Source: Bacteroidetes bacterium UBA5697
GTDB taxonomy: Bacteria; Bacteroidota; Bacteroidia; B-17B0; Aurantibacillaceae
Assembly: GCA_002420145.1 (NCBI GenBank)
Contig: DIHL01000005.1
Span: forward strand, 1-64,000
Length of the DNA: 64,000 bases
Direction: 5' to 3'
Made by a program: the position numbers and the translations under genes. This document shows positions 8,948-17,355 of this stretch, piece after piece; the first letter of the stretch is position 1, and each line of letters begins with the position of its first letter. The notes beneath the pieces were generated by a model, which was given only the letters and a program-made list of their open reading frames with translations, made no database searches and had not been told where the DNA came from.

Positions 8948-10108
8948 TTAAATTTTAATCCCAATGACTAACACATCATCCGTTTGGTCGTTATCTTGTT
9001 TCCAGTTGTTGAATGAGTATTCTAAAAAAGCTTCTTGCTCTTCCATGCTCATATCATTAATGGTAATCAACAAATCTTTAAAGTTTGATTTATTTAGCTT
9101 CTTGTTTTTTTCTCCACCAAATTGATCAATGAATCCATCTGTAAACAAATACACGTCATCATTTTTTTGTAATTGAAATAATTGAGTGTCAAATTGCTTT
9201 TCAATACCTGAGTAAAAACCAATCGGGTAACGACTACCTTTTAATTCCGTTATTTCACTACCTCTCGAAATCAATATGGAACGGAATGCACCAGCAAAGG
9301 CTAATTCATTGGTTGTTTTATTGATTCTTATTAATGAAACATCCATACCATCATTGAATGTAGCATCTTGATTTTTATTAATAGATTTTTCTAGCTCTTC
9401 ATCCAGTGCTTTTAATATTTCTGAAGGATTAGAAATTTTTCTATTTATAAAAACTTCTTTAAACATCGAATTAGCTACCATGCTCATCATCGCGCCAGGC
9501 ACACCGTGTCCAGTACAATCAATAGCTGCAATGTATTTGTAAGATTCGTGTTCATAAAACCAATAGTAATCACCGCTAACAATATCTTTTGGTTTGTATA
9601 ATAAAAACGAATTATCAAAATAATCTCTCAATTGTTCTTGAGTTTGCAAAATAGATTGCTGTATTCTTTGAGCATAGTAAATACTATCAGTAATATCTTT
9701 ATTCTGTTCTAATAATTGCTTATTGTTTTCTATTAAACGTTTCTCGTTATTTTTGTTATCGGTAATATCATAACCAATTCCAATTAATTGTTCTTCGTTT
9801 AAGTAAGACACATTCCAACGAACCCATTTTATCCCACCAGCCGATGTTCTCAGCTTGTGTTCAAACGTTTGAGTAGTAATAGATTGATGATCAAATGTTT
9901 TTAAAATTTTATGTTTTACTTCCTCGCCTTCTGGTTTCGAAAAGCGAATAATATCCCACCATGCATTTCCAAGCAAATCTTGAGGATTGTATCCTAAGAG
10001 TTGTTGTGCGGATTTACTAACATACTCTATACTACCGCTTTTATTTAAAACGACGATGAGCGTATTTAATTTATCTAGGATTTGATCCTGTATATCAATG
10101 GCAAACAT
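8948..10108 (-). CDS. PAS domain-containing SpoIIE-type protein phosphatase
   Basis: 386 residues. A PAS domain occupies about residues 10-125 (IEYVSKSAQQLLGYNPQDLLG). A short coiled coil (KRLIENNKQLLEQNKDITDSI) leads into a PP2C/SpoIIE domain from about 165 to the end. The metal-binding motifs are visible as AAIDCTGHGVPGAMMS and LFTDGFIDQFGG. Such proteins dephosphorylate anti-sigma-antagonist-type partners in response to a PAS signal. The location is cytoplasmic. No partner gene is adjacent. The SiaB-like protein at 3.8 kb is a conceivable opponent. Confidence 0.85.
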   Translation of the reverse strand: MFAIDIQDQILDKLNTLIVVLNKSGSIEYVSKSAQQLLGYNPQDLLGNAWWDIIRFSKPEGEEVKHKILKTFDHQSITTQTFEHKLRTSAGGIKWVRWNVSYLNEEQLIGIGYDITDNKNNEKRLIENNKQLLEQNKDITDSIYYAQRIQQSILQTQEQLRDYFDNSFLLYKPKDIVSGDYYWFYEHESYKYIAAIDCTGHGVPGAMMSMVANSMFKEVFINRKISNPSEILKALDEELEKSINKNQDATFNDGMDVSLIRINKTTNELAFAGAFRSILISRGSEITELKGSRYPIGFYSGIEKQFDTQLFQLQKNDDVYLFTDGFIDQFGGEKNKKLNKSNFKDLLITINDMSMEEQEAFLEYSFNNWKQDNDQTDDVLVIGIKI

Positions 10109-10301
10109 TGGTGAAAATTTTAAAAATGGAAAACGAAAAAATTGTGAAAACTGTTGGTACGACTAGCGCATAATAATACACCAAATTCGATTCGGGCAGA
10201 ATCGATTCACATAATGACAATATGTTGTGGTGTTTTTCACGGAACAAATATAAAACAATATTTATAACTCAAGCATTTATTTGAGAAAAATATATGTTTA
10301 T

Positions 10302-10357
10302 GTCAGTTCGAGCGTAGTCGAGAACAAAATAAAGTATCTCGACTACGCTCAATGTGA
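10302..10357. repeat. REP-like palindrome
   Basis: GAGCGTAGTCGAGA (10310-10323) pairs perfectly with TCTCGACTACGCTC (10337-10350), and GTCA/TGAC pairs at the outer ends give a hairpin of about 56 bases. It lies between folE and the phosphatase gene, downstream of folE on the minus strand. Similar palindromes built on CGAGCGTAGTCGAG occur widely between genes in Bacteroidota. Confidence 0.65.
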
Positions 10358-10375
10358 CAAAGTAGTTAATGGTTT

Positions 10376-11002
10376 TTAATGAAGATTAGAGGATATCAAA
10401 CTGATAAATTCCTTCCTGGTGGCATCTTTTAAAAATTCGCCAGTAAATGCGGAAGTGGTAGTAGCGCTATTTTGTTTTTGAATGCCACGCATTTGCATAC
10501 ATAAGTGAGAACATTCAATAACTACTGCAACACCATGAGGATTTAATGTATCTTGAATACAATCTCTAATTTCATTGGTTAAACGTTCTTGTACTTGTAG
10601 TCTTCTTGCAAAGGCATCAACCACTCTAGGTAATTTACTTAAGCCTACAATTTGTCCGTTTGGGATGTAGGCAATATGAGCTTTTCCAAAAAATGGTAAT
10701 AGATGGTGTTCGCATAAACTATATACTTCAATATCTTTTACAATTACCATTTGGCTATAATCTTCTTTAAACATAGCCGAACGTAAAATTTCCGCAGGAT
10801 TTAAATCATAACCTTGGGTTAAAAACTGCATAGCTTTGGCTGCTCTTACAGGAGTTTTTAGTAAGCCTTCTCTTGATGGATTTTCTCCAACATCATCTAA
10901 AATGTTTTTATACATATCAGAGATAGAGTCAACTAATTTATCATTGTATTGATCTATTTTTTTATAGCCAGTTATATCGTGTTCAAATTCTTCGTTTAGC
11001 AT
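10376..11002 (-). CDS. folE: GTP cyclohydrolase I
   Basis: 208 residues with the zinc and substrate motifs SLCEHHLLPFFGKAHIAY and ECSHLCMQMRGIQ, plus LSKLPRVVDAFARRLQVQERLT. This is the classic FolE, which converts GTP to dihydroneopterin triphosphate in the cytoplasm. The product feeds folate synthesis and, through QueD, queuosine. queD lies just upstream on the same strand, separated by about 200 bp that hold an inverted-repeat element. Confidence 0.96.
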   Translation of the reverse strand: MLNEEFEHDITGYKKIDQYNDKLVDSISDMYKNILDDVGENPSREGLLKTPVRAAKAMQFLTQGYDLNPAEILRSAMFKEDYSQMVIVKDIEVYSLCEHHLLPFFGKAHIAYIPNGQIVGLSKLPRVVDAFARRLQVQERLTNEIRDCIQDTLNPHGVAVVIECSHLCMQMRGIQKQNSATTTSAFTGEFLKDATRKEFISLISSNLH

Positions 11003-11032
11003 AATTTTAGTTTTTTATAGTGTTGAGTATTT

Positions 11033-11175
11033 AACCACATAGGTATATAGTTTTTAAAATATAGCTAAGCGTAATAGAAAACACTAGATTGGAAGCGTCG
11101 CTTCCAACTATGCAATCTTATCTGACAATTCATGCCATAATATTGGTCTTGTTTTCTATGTGTCTATGTGGTTTA
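11033..11175. repeat. Inverted-repeat element between queD and folE
   Basis: The left end AACCACATAG (11033-11042) reappears inverted at the right end as CTATGTGGTT (11165-11174). A second pair, AGAAAACA and TGTTTTCT, lies inside. In the middle, TTGGAAGC/GCTTCCAA (11089-11107) forms a perfect 8-bp stem with a 3-base loop. No open frame is present. It looks like a small non-autonomous repeat of the AACCAC(A/G)(T/G)AG type. Confidence 0.45.
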
Positions 11176-11210
11176 ATATTATTTATATAACAACAAAAAG
11201 AAAGAAATGT

Positions 11211-11621
11211 TTATTCTCCGAAATATTCTACGTAGTTACTATCGGTTTCGTATAGTTTAATGCCATGTAAGGCTGCCCCCATCTCTTTAATTTTAGGAGC
11301 TAAAATATTCCAAATAAATATGGCTACATTTTCTGTGGATGGCATAATTGGCATTCCTTTCACGTCCATATTTAAATTTTTATGGTCAAGTATTTCAGTT
11401 ACATCTGTTCTAATAACTGTACTTAAATCTTTTAAATTAACTACAAAACCTGTATCGGGATTAATTTCTCCTTTAACAGTTACAAATAGTTCATAGTTAT
11501 GTCCATGCCAATTTTTATTAGCACATTTGCCAAAAGTGGCGTTGTTTTGTTCTTCACTCCAAGCCGGATTAAATAATTTGTGCGCGGCGTTAAAATGTTC
11601 TTTGCGGGTAATATAAATCAT
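11211..11621 (-). CDS. queD: 6-carboxy-5,6,7,8-tetrahydropterin synthase
   Basis: 136 residues of the PTPS/QueD fold. Zinc histidines are in HFNAAHKL and WHGHNYEL. The catalytic cysteine is in the FGKCANKNWHGH segment, where QueD-type enzymes place it. The C-terminal ETDSNYVEY glutamate binds the pterin. It converts dihydroneopterin triphosphate to 6-carboxytetrahydropterin for queuosine tRNA modification. A pyruvoyl-tetrahydropterin synthase role is less likely. It is upstream of folE, the preceding pathway step. Confidence 0.9.
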   Translation of the reverse strand: MIYITRKEHFNAAHKLFNPAWSEEQNNATFGKCANKNWHGHNYELFVTVKGEINPDTGFVVNLKDLSTVIRTDVTEILDHKNLNMDVKGMPIMPSTENVAIFIWNILAPKIKEMGAALHGIKLYETDSNYVEYFGE

Positions 11622-11655
11622 AGTAAATTAACAGTTGTAAAAATACTAATTATAA

Positions 11656-12315
11656 ATGAAGATTCTAGTCGTATCCGCTACACAATTTGAAGTAAAACCA
11701 TTACTGGATTTTTTGGGTATTGCATTACCTACAACAGGTATGAATAATGCTAATATCGATTTTGAAAATAAAGATATCCAAGTGTTAATTACTGGAGTTG
11801 GTATGGTAAATACAGCCTTTATGATGGGTAGATACATTAACAGTTTATACGATATAGTAATTAATGTGGGTGTTTGCGGTGCATTTGATAGGCAGTTAGA
11901 GTTAGGGCAATTAGTTCACATCACATCAGATATTTTAAGTGAAATGGGTGCAGAAGACGGAGACGAATTTTTGACCTATGACAAACTAAATCTTCCTGGA
12001 GAACATATTTTTTCTGAAAATTATACTATTTCTAATCCATTTATTGATTCGTTAAAAAAAGTAAAAGGCATTACCGTAAACACTGTACATGGAAATGAAA
12101 TTAACATTAATAAAGTACAACAATTATATCATCCTGATGTTGAAAGTATGGAAGGTGCCGCTTTTTTTGCTGGTTGTACGAGAGCAGGTGGAGATTTTAT
12201 TCAAATCAGAGCTATTTCAAATTATGTAGAAAAACGTGATAAAAGCAAATGGCAAATGCCTTTAGCGATTAAAAATCTAAATGATTTTTTGATTAATTTT
12301 ATCAACTCAAAATAA
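11656..12315 (+). CDS. mqnB: Futalosine hydrolase
   Basis: 219 residues of the nucleoside phosphorylase/hydrolase fold. The glycine strand INVGVCGAFD and the base/ribose motif ESMEGAAFFAGC are typical of MqnB, which releases hypoxanthine from futalosine. The next gene, mqnD, begins 8 bp after the stop, and mqnC lies 4.2 kb on, so pathway context supports MqnB over MTA/SAH nucleosidase. It is divergent from queD. Confidence 0.92.
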   Translation: MKILVVSATQFEVKPLLDFLGIALPTTGMNNANIDFENKDIQVLITGVGMVNTAFMMGRYINSLYDIVINVGVCGAFDRQLELGQLVHITSDILSEMGAEDGDEFLTYDKLNLPGEHIFSENYTISNPFIDSLKKVKGITVNTVHGNEININKVQQLYHPDVESMEGAAFFAGCTRAGGDFIQIRAISNYVEKRDKSKWQMPLAIKNLNDFLINFINSK

Positions 12316-12323
12316 TTAATTCA

Positions 12324-13154
12324 ATGAACTTCTCTCTTGGTTTTTCTCCTTGCCCAAACGACTGTTTTATTTTTGATGCCTTAGTGCATAAAAAAATTGA
12401 TACTCATGGTATTGATTTTACAATTGTGATGGAAGATGTAGAAGCTTTGAATAATAGAGCATTTAAACAAGAATTGGATATTACAAAATTGAGTTATCAT
12501 GCTTTTATTTATTTAACTCAACATTATGCTTTATTAAATAGTGGAAGCGCATTAGGGTTTAATTGTGGTCCATTATTAGTTAAGGATTCTAAAAATGAGG
12601 TAAAGGATATTAATGCGGCAAGTATTGCTATTCCCGGTAAATACACCACTGCTAATTTTTTATTGTCTCTTGCCTTTCCAAATGCAAAAAATAAAAAAGA
12701 ATTATTGTTTAGTGATATCGAAGGAGCCGTATTATCTCATCAAGTAGATGCTGGTTTGTTAATTCACGAAAACAGATTTACCTACGAGCAAAAAGGTTTA
12801 GAAAAGATTATTGATTTGGGCGAATTTTGGGATAGTTTAATTCATGCGCCAATTCCCTTAGGTGGCATAGTTGTTAAACGAAGTGTTGATGTTAATCTTC
12901 AAAAAACAATTGATAATTTAATTAAACAAAGTGTAGAATTTGCTTTTGCTAATCCCGAAAGTTGTATGGGTTTTGTGAAACAACATGCTCAGGAAATGAG
13001 CGAAGAGGTGATAAAAAAACACATTGCCTTATATGTTAATGATTTCTCAGTAGATTTAGGAAACGTTGGTAAAAATGCTATTCAATTATTGATTGATAAG
13101 GCTATTGAAACCAAGTTAATTGAGGGGGTAGCCCCTCAGATATTTGTAAGCTAA
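12324..13154 (+). CDS. mqnD: 1,4-dihydroxy-6-naphthoate synthase
   Basis: 276 residues with the periplasmic-binding-protein-like fold of MqnD. The hallmark N-terminus LGFSPCPNDCFIFDALV, the KLSYHAF segment and IPGKYTTANFLL are all present. The enzyme acts on cyclic dehypoxanthine futalosine, the product of MqnC, to give the naphthoate precursor of menaquinone. It forms an operon with mqnB. Confidence 0.95.
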   Translation: MNFSLGFSPCPNDCFIFDALVHKKIDTHGIDFTIVMEDVEALNNRAFKQELDITKLSYHAFIYLTQHYALLNSGSALGFNCGPLLVKDSKNEVKDINAASIAIPGKYTTANFLLSLAFPNAKNKKELLFSDIEGAVLSHQVDAGLLIHENRFTYEQKGLEKIIDLGEFWDSLIHAPIPLGGIVVKRSVDVNLQKTIDNLIKQSVEFAFANPESCMGFVKQHAQEMSEEVIKKHIALYVNDFSVDLGNVGKNAIQLLIDKAIETKLIEGVAPQIFVS

Positions 13155-13240
13155 TTCCGCTTATCAAGTGAAATGTGTTACTCATACAAAAATTGCTCTT
13201 AATGTCACAAAATCCTTTTATATTTATAAAAAATAGATTT

Positions 13241-15256
13241 ATGCAAAAAATAATTTTAATAGCATCTACCATTTTATGTGTAGGAAATGCTATGGCTCAA
13301 ACTTTAACGCCTGGTATTAATTTATCCTATATTGATTCTACAGTTAGCCCAAGAAATGATATTTATAAATTTGCTAATGGTAAGTGGTTAAATACTCAAA
13401 AAATTCCAGCTAGTGATGGTGGTTGGGGCAGTTTTAATGAAATTAACGAACGTAATGTTGCTAATTTAAAAGCATTAATGGCTGGATTATCTAAAGACAC
13501 TAAAGCTGTTGCTGGAAGTAATAATCAAAAGTTACGTGATTTTTATTTAACAGCGATAGACTCTGTAAAAGCAGATAAAGATGGTGTTAAACCAATTAGC
13601 GGAGATTTAGCAGCTATTGACGCTATCAAAACAAAAGATGATTTATTTAAAACCACAGCCCTTTTAAATAAAAAAGGAGTGGGTGGTATGATAGGCTTTT
13701 ATGTGTATTCTGATTTCAAAAATAGTAATGCCAATACTTGTTATTTAGCTCAAACAGGAATGGGCCTGCCTGATAAAGATTTTTATTTTGAACCTCAATA
13801 TGAATCTGTAAAAAAGGAATATATTGATCATATTGAACGTATGTTTGAATGTTTGGGTAATTACCCAGAATCTGCAAAAGCTAATGCTGCAATTGTTATG
13901 AAAATTGAAACGGAATTAGCCAAAAATGCTCAAAACGCAGTTGAACAAAGAGACCCTCAAAAACAATACAATCCATTTACTCAGGCTGAGCTAATGAAAT
14001 TAACTCATAATGTAAATTGGAATATTTATTTTACTGCTATTGGAATTAAAACTCCTGAAAATTTAGTTTTAAATCAACCTAAATATTACGAAGGATTAAA
14101 TACAATTATTAATTCAGTATCTATTGCTGATTGGAAGGTGTTTTTGAAATGGAATTTAATTGAAACAGCTGCTCCATATTTATCTAGCAAATTTGTGAAT
14201 GAAGATTTTAAATTTAATGGAACTGTATTAGCTGGTAAAAAAGAAATGAAACCTCGCTACAAACGAGTACAAGGTTCTACAGATGAGGCTCTAGGAGAGG
14301 CTTTAGGTAAATTGTATGTGGAAAAATATTTTGACGACAAATCAAAAAAACGAGTGAATGAAATGGTCGATAATTTAATAGCTGCTTATAGAGTTCGTAT
14401 TGAGTCTCGTGATTGGATGAGTAAAGAAACAAAGGCACAAGCGCAATTAAAATTAGATAAAGTCATTAAAAAATTAGGTTTTCCTGATAAGTGGATTGAT
14501 TATACGTCGTTAACTATTGGTAGAGAATCTTATTGGAAAAACATTACGGCTGCTCGTAAATTTCAGTACAAAAGAATGCTAGATAAAATTGGTAAGCCTG
14601 TTGATAGAATGGAGTGGGGTATGACTCCTCCAACAGTTAATGCTTATTATAATCCAACATCAAATGAAATAGCTTTCCCTGCTGGGATTATGCAAGTACC
14701 GTTTTTTGATGTTAATGCAGATGATGCTTTTAATTATGGTGTGATGGGATCAATTATTGGTCACGAATTAACACACGGCTTTGATGATCAAGGCTCACAA
14801 TTTGATGCGGATGGAAATTTAAAAATGTGGTGGACCGATTCTGATTACAAAAACTTTACTGATAAAACTCAGTTAATTATTGAACAGTTTAATGCCTTTG
14901 TTGCGATTGATACCTTACATGTAAATGGAGAGTTAACTCAAGGTGAAAATATCGCCGATTTAGGAGGGTTAACAATGGCATATTATGCGTATCAAAAATC
15001 ATTAAATGGCAAAAAATCACCTGTGATGGCAGGATTTACAGGAGAGCAACGTTTCTTCTTAGCGTGGGTACAAGGTTGGAAAACATTAATGCGTGATGCA
15101 TCTTTAAAACAAATGATAGCAACCAATCCCCACTCGCCAGGTAATTTTAGAGCAATTGGTCCTTTAAGTAATATGCAAGAATTTTACGACGCCTTTGGTG
15201 TAAAAGAAGGCGATGGCATGTATCGTCCAGCTGCTAAAAGAGTTAATATTTGGTAG
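13241..15256 (+). CDS. M13 family metallopeptidase (neprilysin/PepO-like)
   Basis: The ATG at 13241 starts a clear signal peptide (MQKIILIASTILCVGNAMAQ) and gives 671 residues. An in-frame extension to 13175 adds nothing plausible. The zinc motif HELTH is in IIGHELTHGFDDQGSQFD, the third ligand in GENIADLGGL, and the substrate-binding NAYYNP upstream. The domain order fits M13 endopeptidases. It is exported, presumably to the periplasm or cell surface, to cut peptides. It ends in KRVNIW, close to the usual C-terminus. Confidence 0.93.
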   Translation: MQKIILIASTILCVGNAMAQTLTPGINLSYIDSTVSPRNDIYKFANGKWLNTQKIPASDGGWGSFNEINERNVANLKALMAGLSKDTKAVAGSNNQKLRDFYLTAIDSVKADKDGVKPISGDLAAIDAIKTKDDLFKTTALLNKKGVGGMIGFYVYSDFKNSNANTCYLAQTGMGLPDKDFYFEPQYESVKKEYIDHIERMFECLGNYPESAKANAAIVMKIETELAKNAQNAVEQRDPQKQYNPFTQAELMKLTHNVNWNIYFTAIGIKTPENLVLNQPKYYEGLNTIINSVSIADWKVFLKWNLIETAAPYLSSKFVNEDFKFNGTVLAGKKEMKPRYKRVQGSTDEALGEALGKLYVEKYFDDKSKKRVNEMVDNLIAAYRVRIESRDWMSKETKAQAQLKLDKVIKKLGFPDKWIDYTSLTIGRESYWKNITAARKFQYKRMLDKIGKPVDRMEWGMTPPTVNAYYNPTSNEIAFPAGIMQVPFFDVNADDAFNYGVMGSIIGHELTHGFDDQGSQFDADGNLKMWWTDSDYKNFTDKTQLIIEQFNAFVAIDTLHVNGELTQGENIADLGGLTMAYYAYQKSLNGKKSPVMAGFTGEQRFFLAWVQGWKTLMRDASLKQMIATNPHSPGNFRAIGPLSNMQEFYDAFGVKEGDGMYRPAAKRVNIW

Positions 15257-15261
15257 TACTG

Positions 15262-15289
15262 GTCATGCTGAACTTGTTTCAGCATCTCT
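15262..15289. repeat. Half-copy of the 55-bp REP-like palindrome
   Basis: The 28 bases at 15262-15289 equal the left half of the palindromes at 36514 and 43707 (GTCATGCTGAAC...TTTCAGCATCTCT). The right half is absent. It sits right after the M13 peptidase stop codon. Confidence 0.75.
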
Positions 15290-15325
15290 TACTAAGCTGC
15301 CAGTGGTACTGGTAATTTTAATAAT

Positions 15326-15355
15326 AAAAAAAGGGAGATTTTTTCTCCCTTTTTT
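15326..15355. terminator. Bidirectional intrinsic terminator
   Basis: AAAAAAGGGAGA (15327-15338) pairs with TCTCCCTTTTTT (15344-15355) around a 5-base T loop, giving T-runs on both strands. It serves the M13 peptidase gene on + and the convergent Hsp20 gene on -. Confidence 0.85.
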
Positions 15356-15369
15356 ATTGACTTCATTTC

Positions 15370-15822
15370 TTAAGAAATTTGAATTTCTCTTGATAAATTA
15401 ATTTGAGCATTTGATTTTTTAGGAATCGATACATTTAAAATACCATTTTCATACTTTGCATTAATGCCTTCTGTATCTATTAAATCCTCAGCTAAAACAA
15501 ACGATCTACTAAATGATTGGTAGCTAAACTCACGTCTTGAATAACGTTCTTTTTCGTTCGTTTCTTCTACTTTGTTTTCGTGTTTCGCAGATATAGTAAT
15601 GCTGCCATCTTTTAATTCAATTTTAAAATCTTTTTTATCCATTCCAGGCACAGCTAAATCTAACTCAAATGATTTATCCGTTTCTTTAATATTTACAGCT
15701 GGTGTGTTAAACATTCTGTTTTGTTTTTCAAAAAAGTTTTTTGAAAACGCATCATCAAATAATAATGGGAAATCAGTAAATAATCTGTTTCTGTCGTTGT
15801 TTGTTTTTGTTAATGAGAACAT
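15370..15822 (-). CDS. Hsp20/alpha-crystallin small heat-shock protein
   Basis: 150 residues. The alpha-crystallin domain spans about 40-145: it opens with AVNIKETDKSFELDLAVPGM, has the strand LKDGSITISAKH, and closes with the conserved ENGILNVSIPK (the GxLxxxxPK-type motif). It is an ATP-independent holdase for unfolding proteins in the cytoplasm. Unusually for this genome, a strong AGGAGG ribosome-binding site lies 5 bases before the ATG (+ strand 15828-15833). The stretch 15823-16096 upstream holds no gene. Confidence 0.93.
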   Translation of the reverse strand: MFSLTKTNNDRNRLFTDFPLLFDDAFSKNFFEKQNRMFNTPAVNIKETDKSFELDLAVPGMDKKDFKIELKDGSITISAKHENKVEETNEKERYSRREFSYQSFSRSFVLAEDLIDTEGINAKYENGILNVSIPKKSNAQINLSREIQIS

Positions 15823-15827
15823 GGCTT

Positions 15828-15833
15828 CCTCCT
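15828..15833 (-). promoter_or_regulatory. Consensus Shine-Dalgarno before the Hsp20 gene
   Basis: AGGAGG (minus strand) is followed by AAGCC and then the ATG at 15822. Other genes in the window start without such a site, as is usual in Bacteroidota. It fixes the Hsp20 start. Confidence 0.7.
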
Positions 15834-16096
15834 ATTTTTTATGGTTATTATTTAGTTTATTAAATGATTGCAATCACGTTGTAAAATCGACAAGCCTTGT
15901 GCCAATGGGTTTTTAAAGAATTTTTGACATTTTTTTGAGAATTTGGACTGAAATTTTTTCAGAAACAGAGAGATTTTCTGTCGTTTTTTCAGAACTACTA
16001 ACCCGCTTTCGTTGATAAGTTTGGTTTATTTGTTTAACACTAGGGCTCATAATAAATAAATTTAATCTGTTACAAATAACGATAGAATAAATACCA

Positions 16097-17263
16097 ATGA
16101 GCGATATCCAACATTTTTTTAAACCAATAGAATTAGATCAAGATTCTTATTCCGAAAATCAAATAGGAAAAACAATAGGCGCATATACGGTTGATTCAGA
16201 TTTCCCTGAATTAAAAGATATTGATATGGCCATTGTGGGTGTGTGCGAGGATAGACGTGCTTATAGTAATGTGGGTTGTGCTGTAGCTCCAGATAAAGTA
16301 AGAGATTATTTTTATTCGCTCTATCCAGGCAGTTTTCGTCCGCGCATTGTTGATTTAGGAAATATTCAACCAGGACATGATGTAGAAGATACTTATTATG
16401 CCGTAAAAACTACGGTTGATTATTTAATTAGAAATAATGTCATTCCAATCATTATCGGTGGAAGTCAGGATTTAACCTACGCACAATTTTTAGGTTACGA
16501 AAAATTAGAACAAACCATCAATGTAGTGGCGATTGATTCAACTTTTGATTTAGGTAATCCTGATGAAGACACTACTAATACAGCTTATTTAGGAAAAATT
16601 ATTTTACATCAACCAAACTTTTTATTTAATTATAGTAATATTGGATATCAAACTTATTTGGTTGATCAGTCTAGTTTAAGTATGATGAACCGTTTGTATT
16701 TTGACACGTATCGTTTAGGTCAAGTACGAGACGCCATTGAAGAATCGGAACCAATCATTCGTCATGCGGATATGTTAAGTTTTGACATTACAGCCATCAA
16801 GCATAGTGATGCTCCTGCTAATCCTAATGCTTCACCAAATGGTTTTTATTCTGAGGAAGCTTGTCAAATGATGCGTTATGCAGGTATGAATGATAAATTG
16901 TCTTCTATTGGTTTATATGAAATCAATCCTGAGTATGATACACATGGAAAGACATCTAATTTAGCAGCACAAATGATTTGGTGTTTTATGGATGGTTTTT
17001 ATAATCGTAAAAATGATTTCCCTTCTCGCACAAGCCCTGATTATTTAAAGTTTCATGTGGTATTACAAGATGAAAAATATGAAATCAATTTCTTTAAGAG
17101 TAAAAAAAGCGACCGCTGGTGGATGGAAATACCTTATCCTCCAACCAAAGGATTGAAGTTTGAGCGTCATACATTGTTACCTTGTTCTTATAAAGATTAT
17201 GAAATGGCGGTGAATAATGAAATTCCCGACCGTTGGTGGCAAACTTATCAGAAATTAGCTTAA
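16097..17263 (+). CDS. Arginase/formimidoylglutamase-fold protein with degenerate metal site
   Basis: A 388-residue member of the ureohydrolase fold, alignable by its three metal motifs. GGDHS appears as GGSQD, DAHxD as DSTFD, and SxDxDxxxP as SFDITAIKHSDAP. At least three of six manganese ligands (two His, one Asp) are thus replaced. It is often annotated formimidoylglutamase, but hydrolysis is doubtful. The C-terminal 100 residues (KFHVVLQDEKYEINFFKSKKSDRWW) extend past the usual fold. It is a likely pseudoenzyme with a structural or binding role. Confidence 0.75.
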   Translation: MSDIQHFFKPIELDQDSYSENQIGKTIGAYTVDSDFPELKDIDMAIVGVCEDRRAYSNVGCAVAPDKVRDYFYSLYPGSFRPRIVDLGNIQPGHDVEDTYYAVKTTVDYLIRNNVIPIIIGGSQDLTYAQFLGYEKLEQTINVVAIDSTFDLGNPDEDTTNTAYLGKIILHQPNFLFNYSNIGYQTYLVDQSSLSMMNRLYFDTYRLGQVRDAIEESEPIIRHADMLSFDITAIKHSDAPANPNASPNGFYSEEACQMMRYAGMNDKLSSIGLYEINPEYDTHGKTSNLAAQMIWCFMDGFYNRKNDFPSRTSPDYLKFHVVLQDEKYEINFFKSKKSDRWWMEIPYPPTKGLKFERHTLLPCSYKDYEMAVNNEIPDRWWQTYQKLA

Positions 17264-17276
17264 AATATTGATAAAT

Positions 17277-17307
17277 AAAGCCCTTTTTAAACATTAAAAA
17301 GGGCTTT
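17277..17307 (+). terminator. Intrinsic terminator after the ureohydrolase-like gene
   Basis: AAAGCCCTTTTTAA (17277-17290) and TTAAAAAGGGCTTT (17294-17307) pair perfectly around ACA, followed by further T residues. It begins 14 bp after the stop. Confidence 0.85.
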
Positions 17308-17335
17308 TTGTTTCCCTATATAAAACGTACTTTTA
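17307..17335 (+). promoter_or_regulatory. Candidate promoter for mqnC
   Basis: TTTG (17307-17310) and TACTTTTA (17328-17335) are 17 bases apart, a near match to the Bacteroidota promoter pattern, 20 bases before the ATG at 17356. The -33 box overlaps the tail of the preceding terminator. Confidence 0.3.
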
Positions 17336-17355
17336 CTCTGTAAATTTTAAAAATA

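Noticed and set aside
17094..17294. Minus-strand frame over the end of the ureohydrolase-like gene
   Set aside because: It runs through the terminator hairpin and has no family features.
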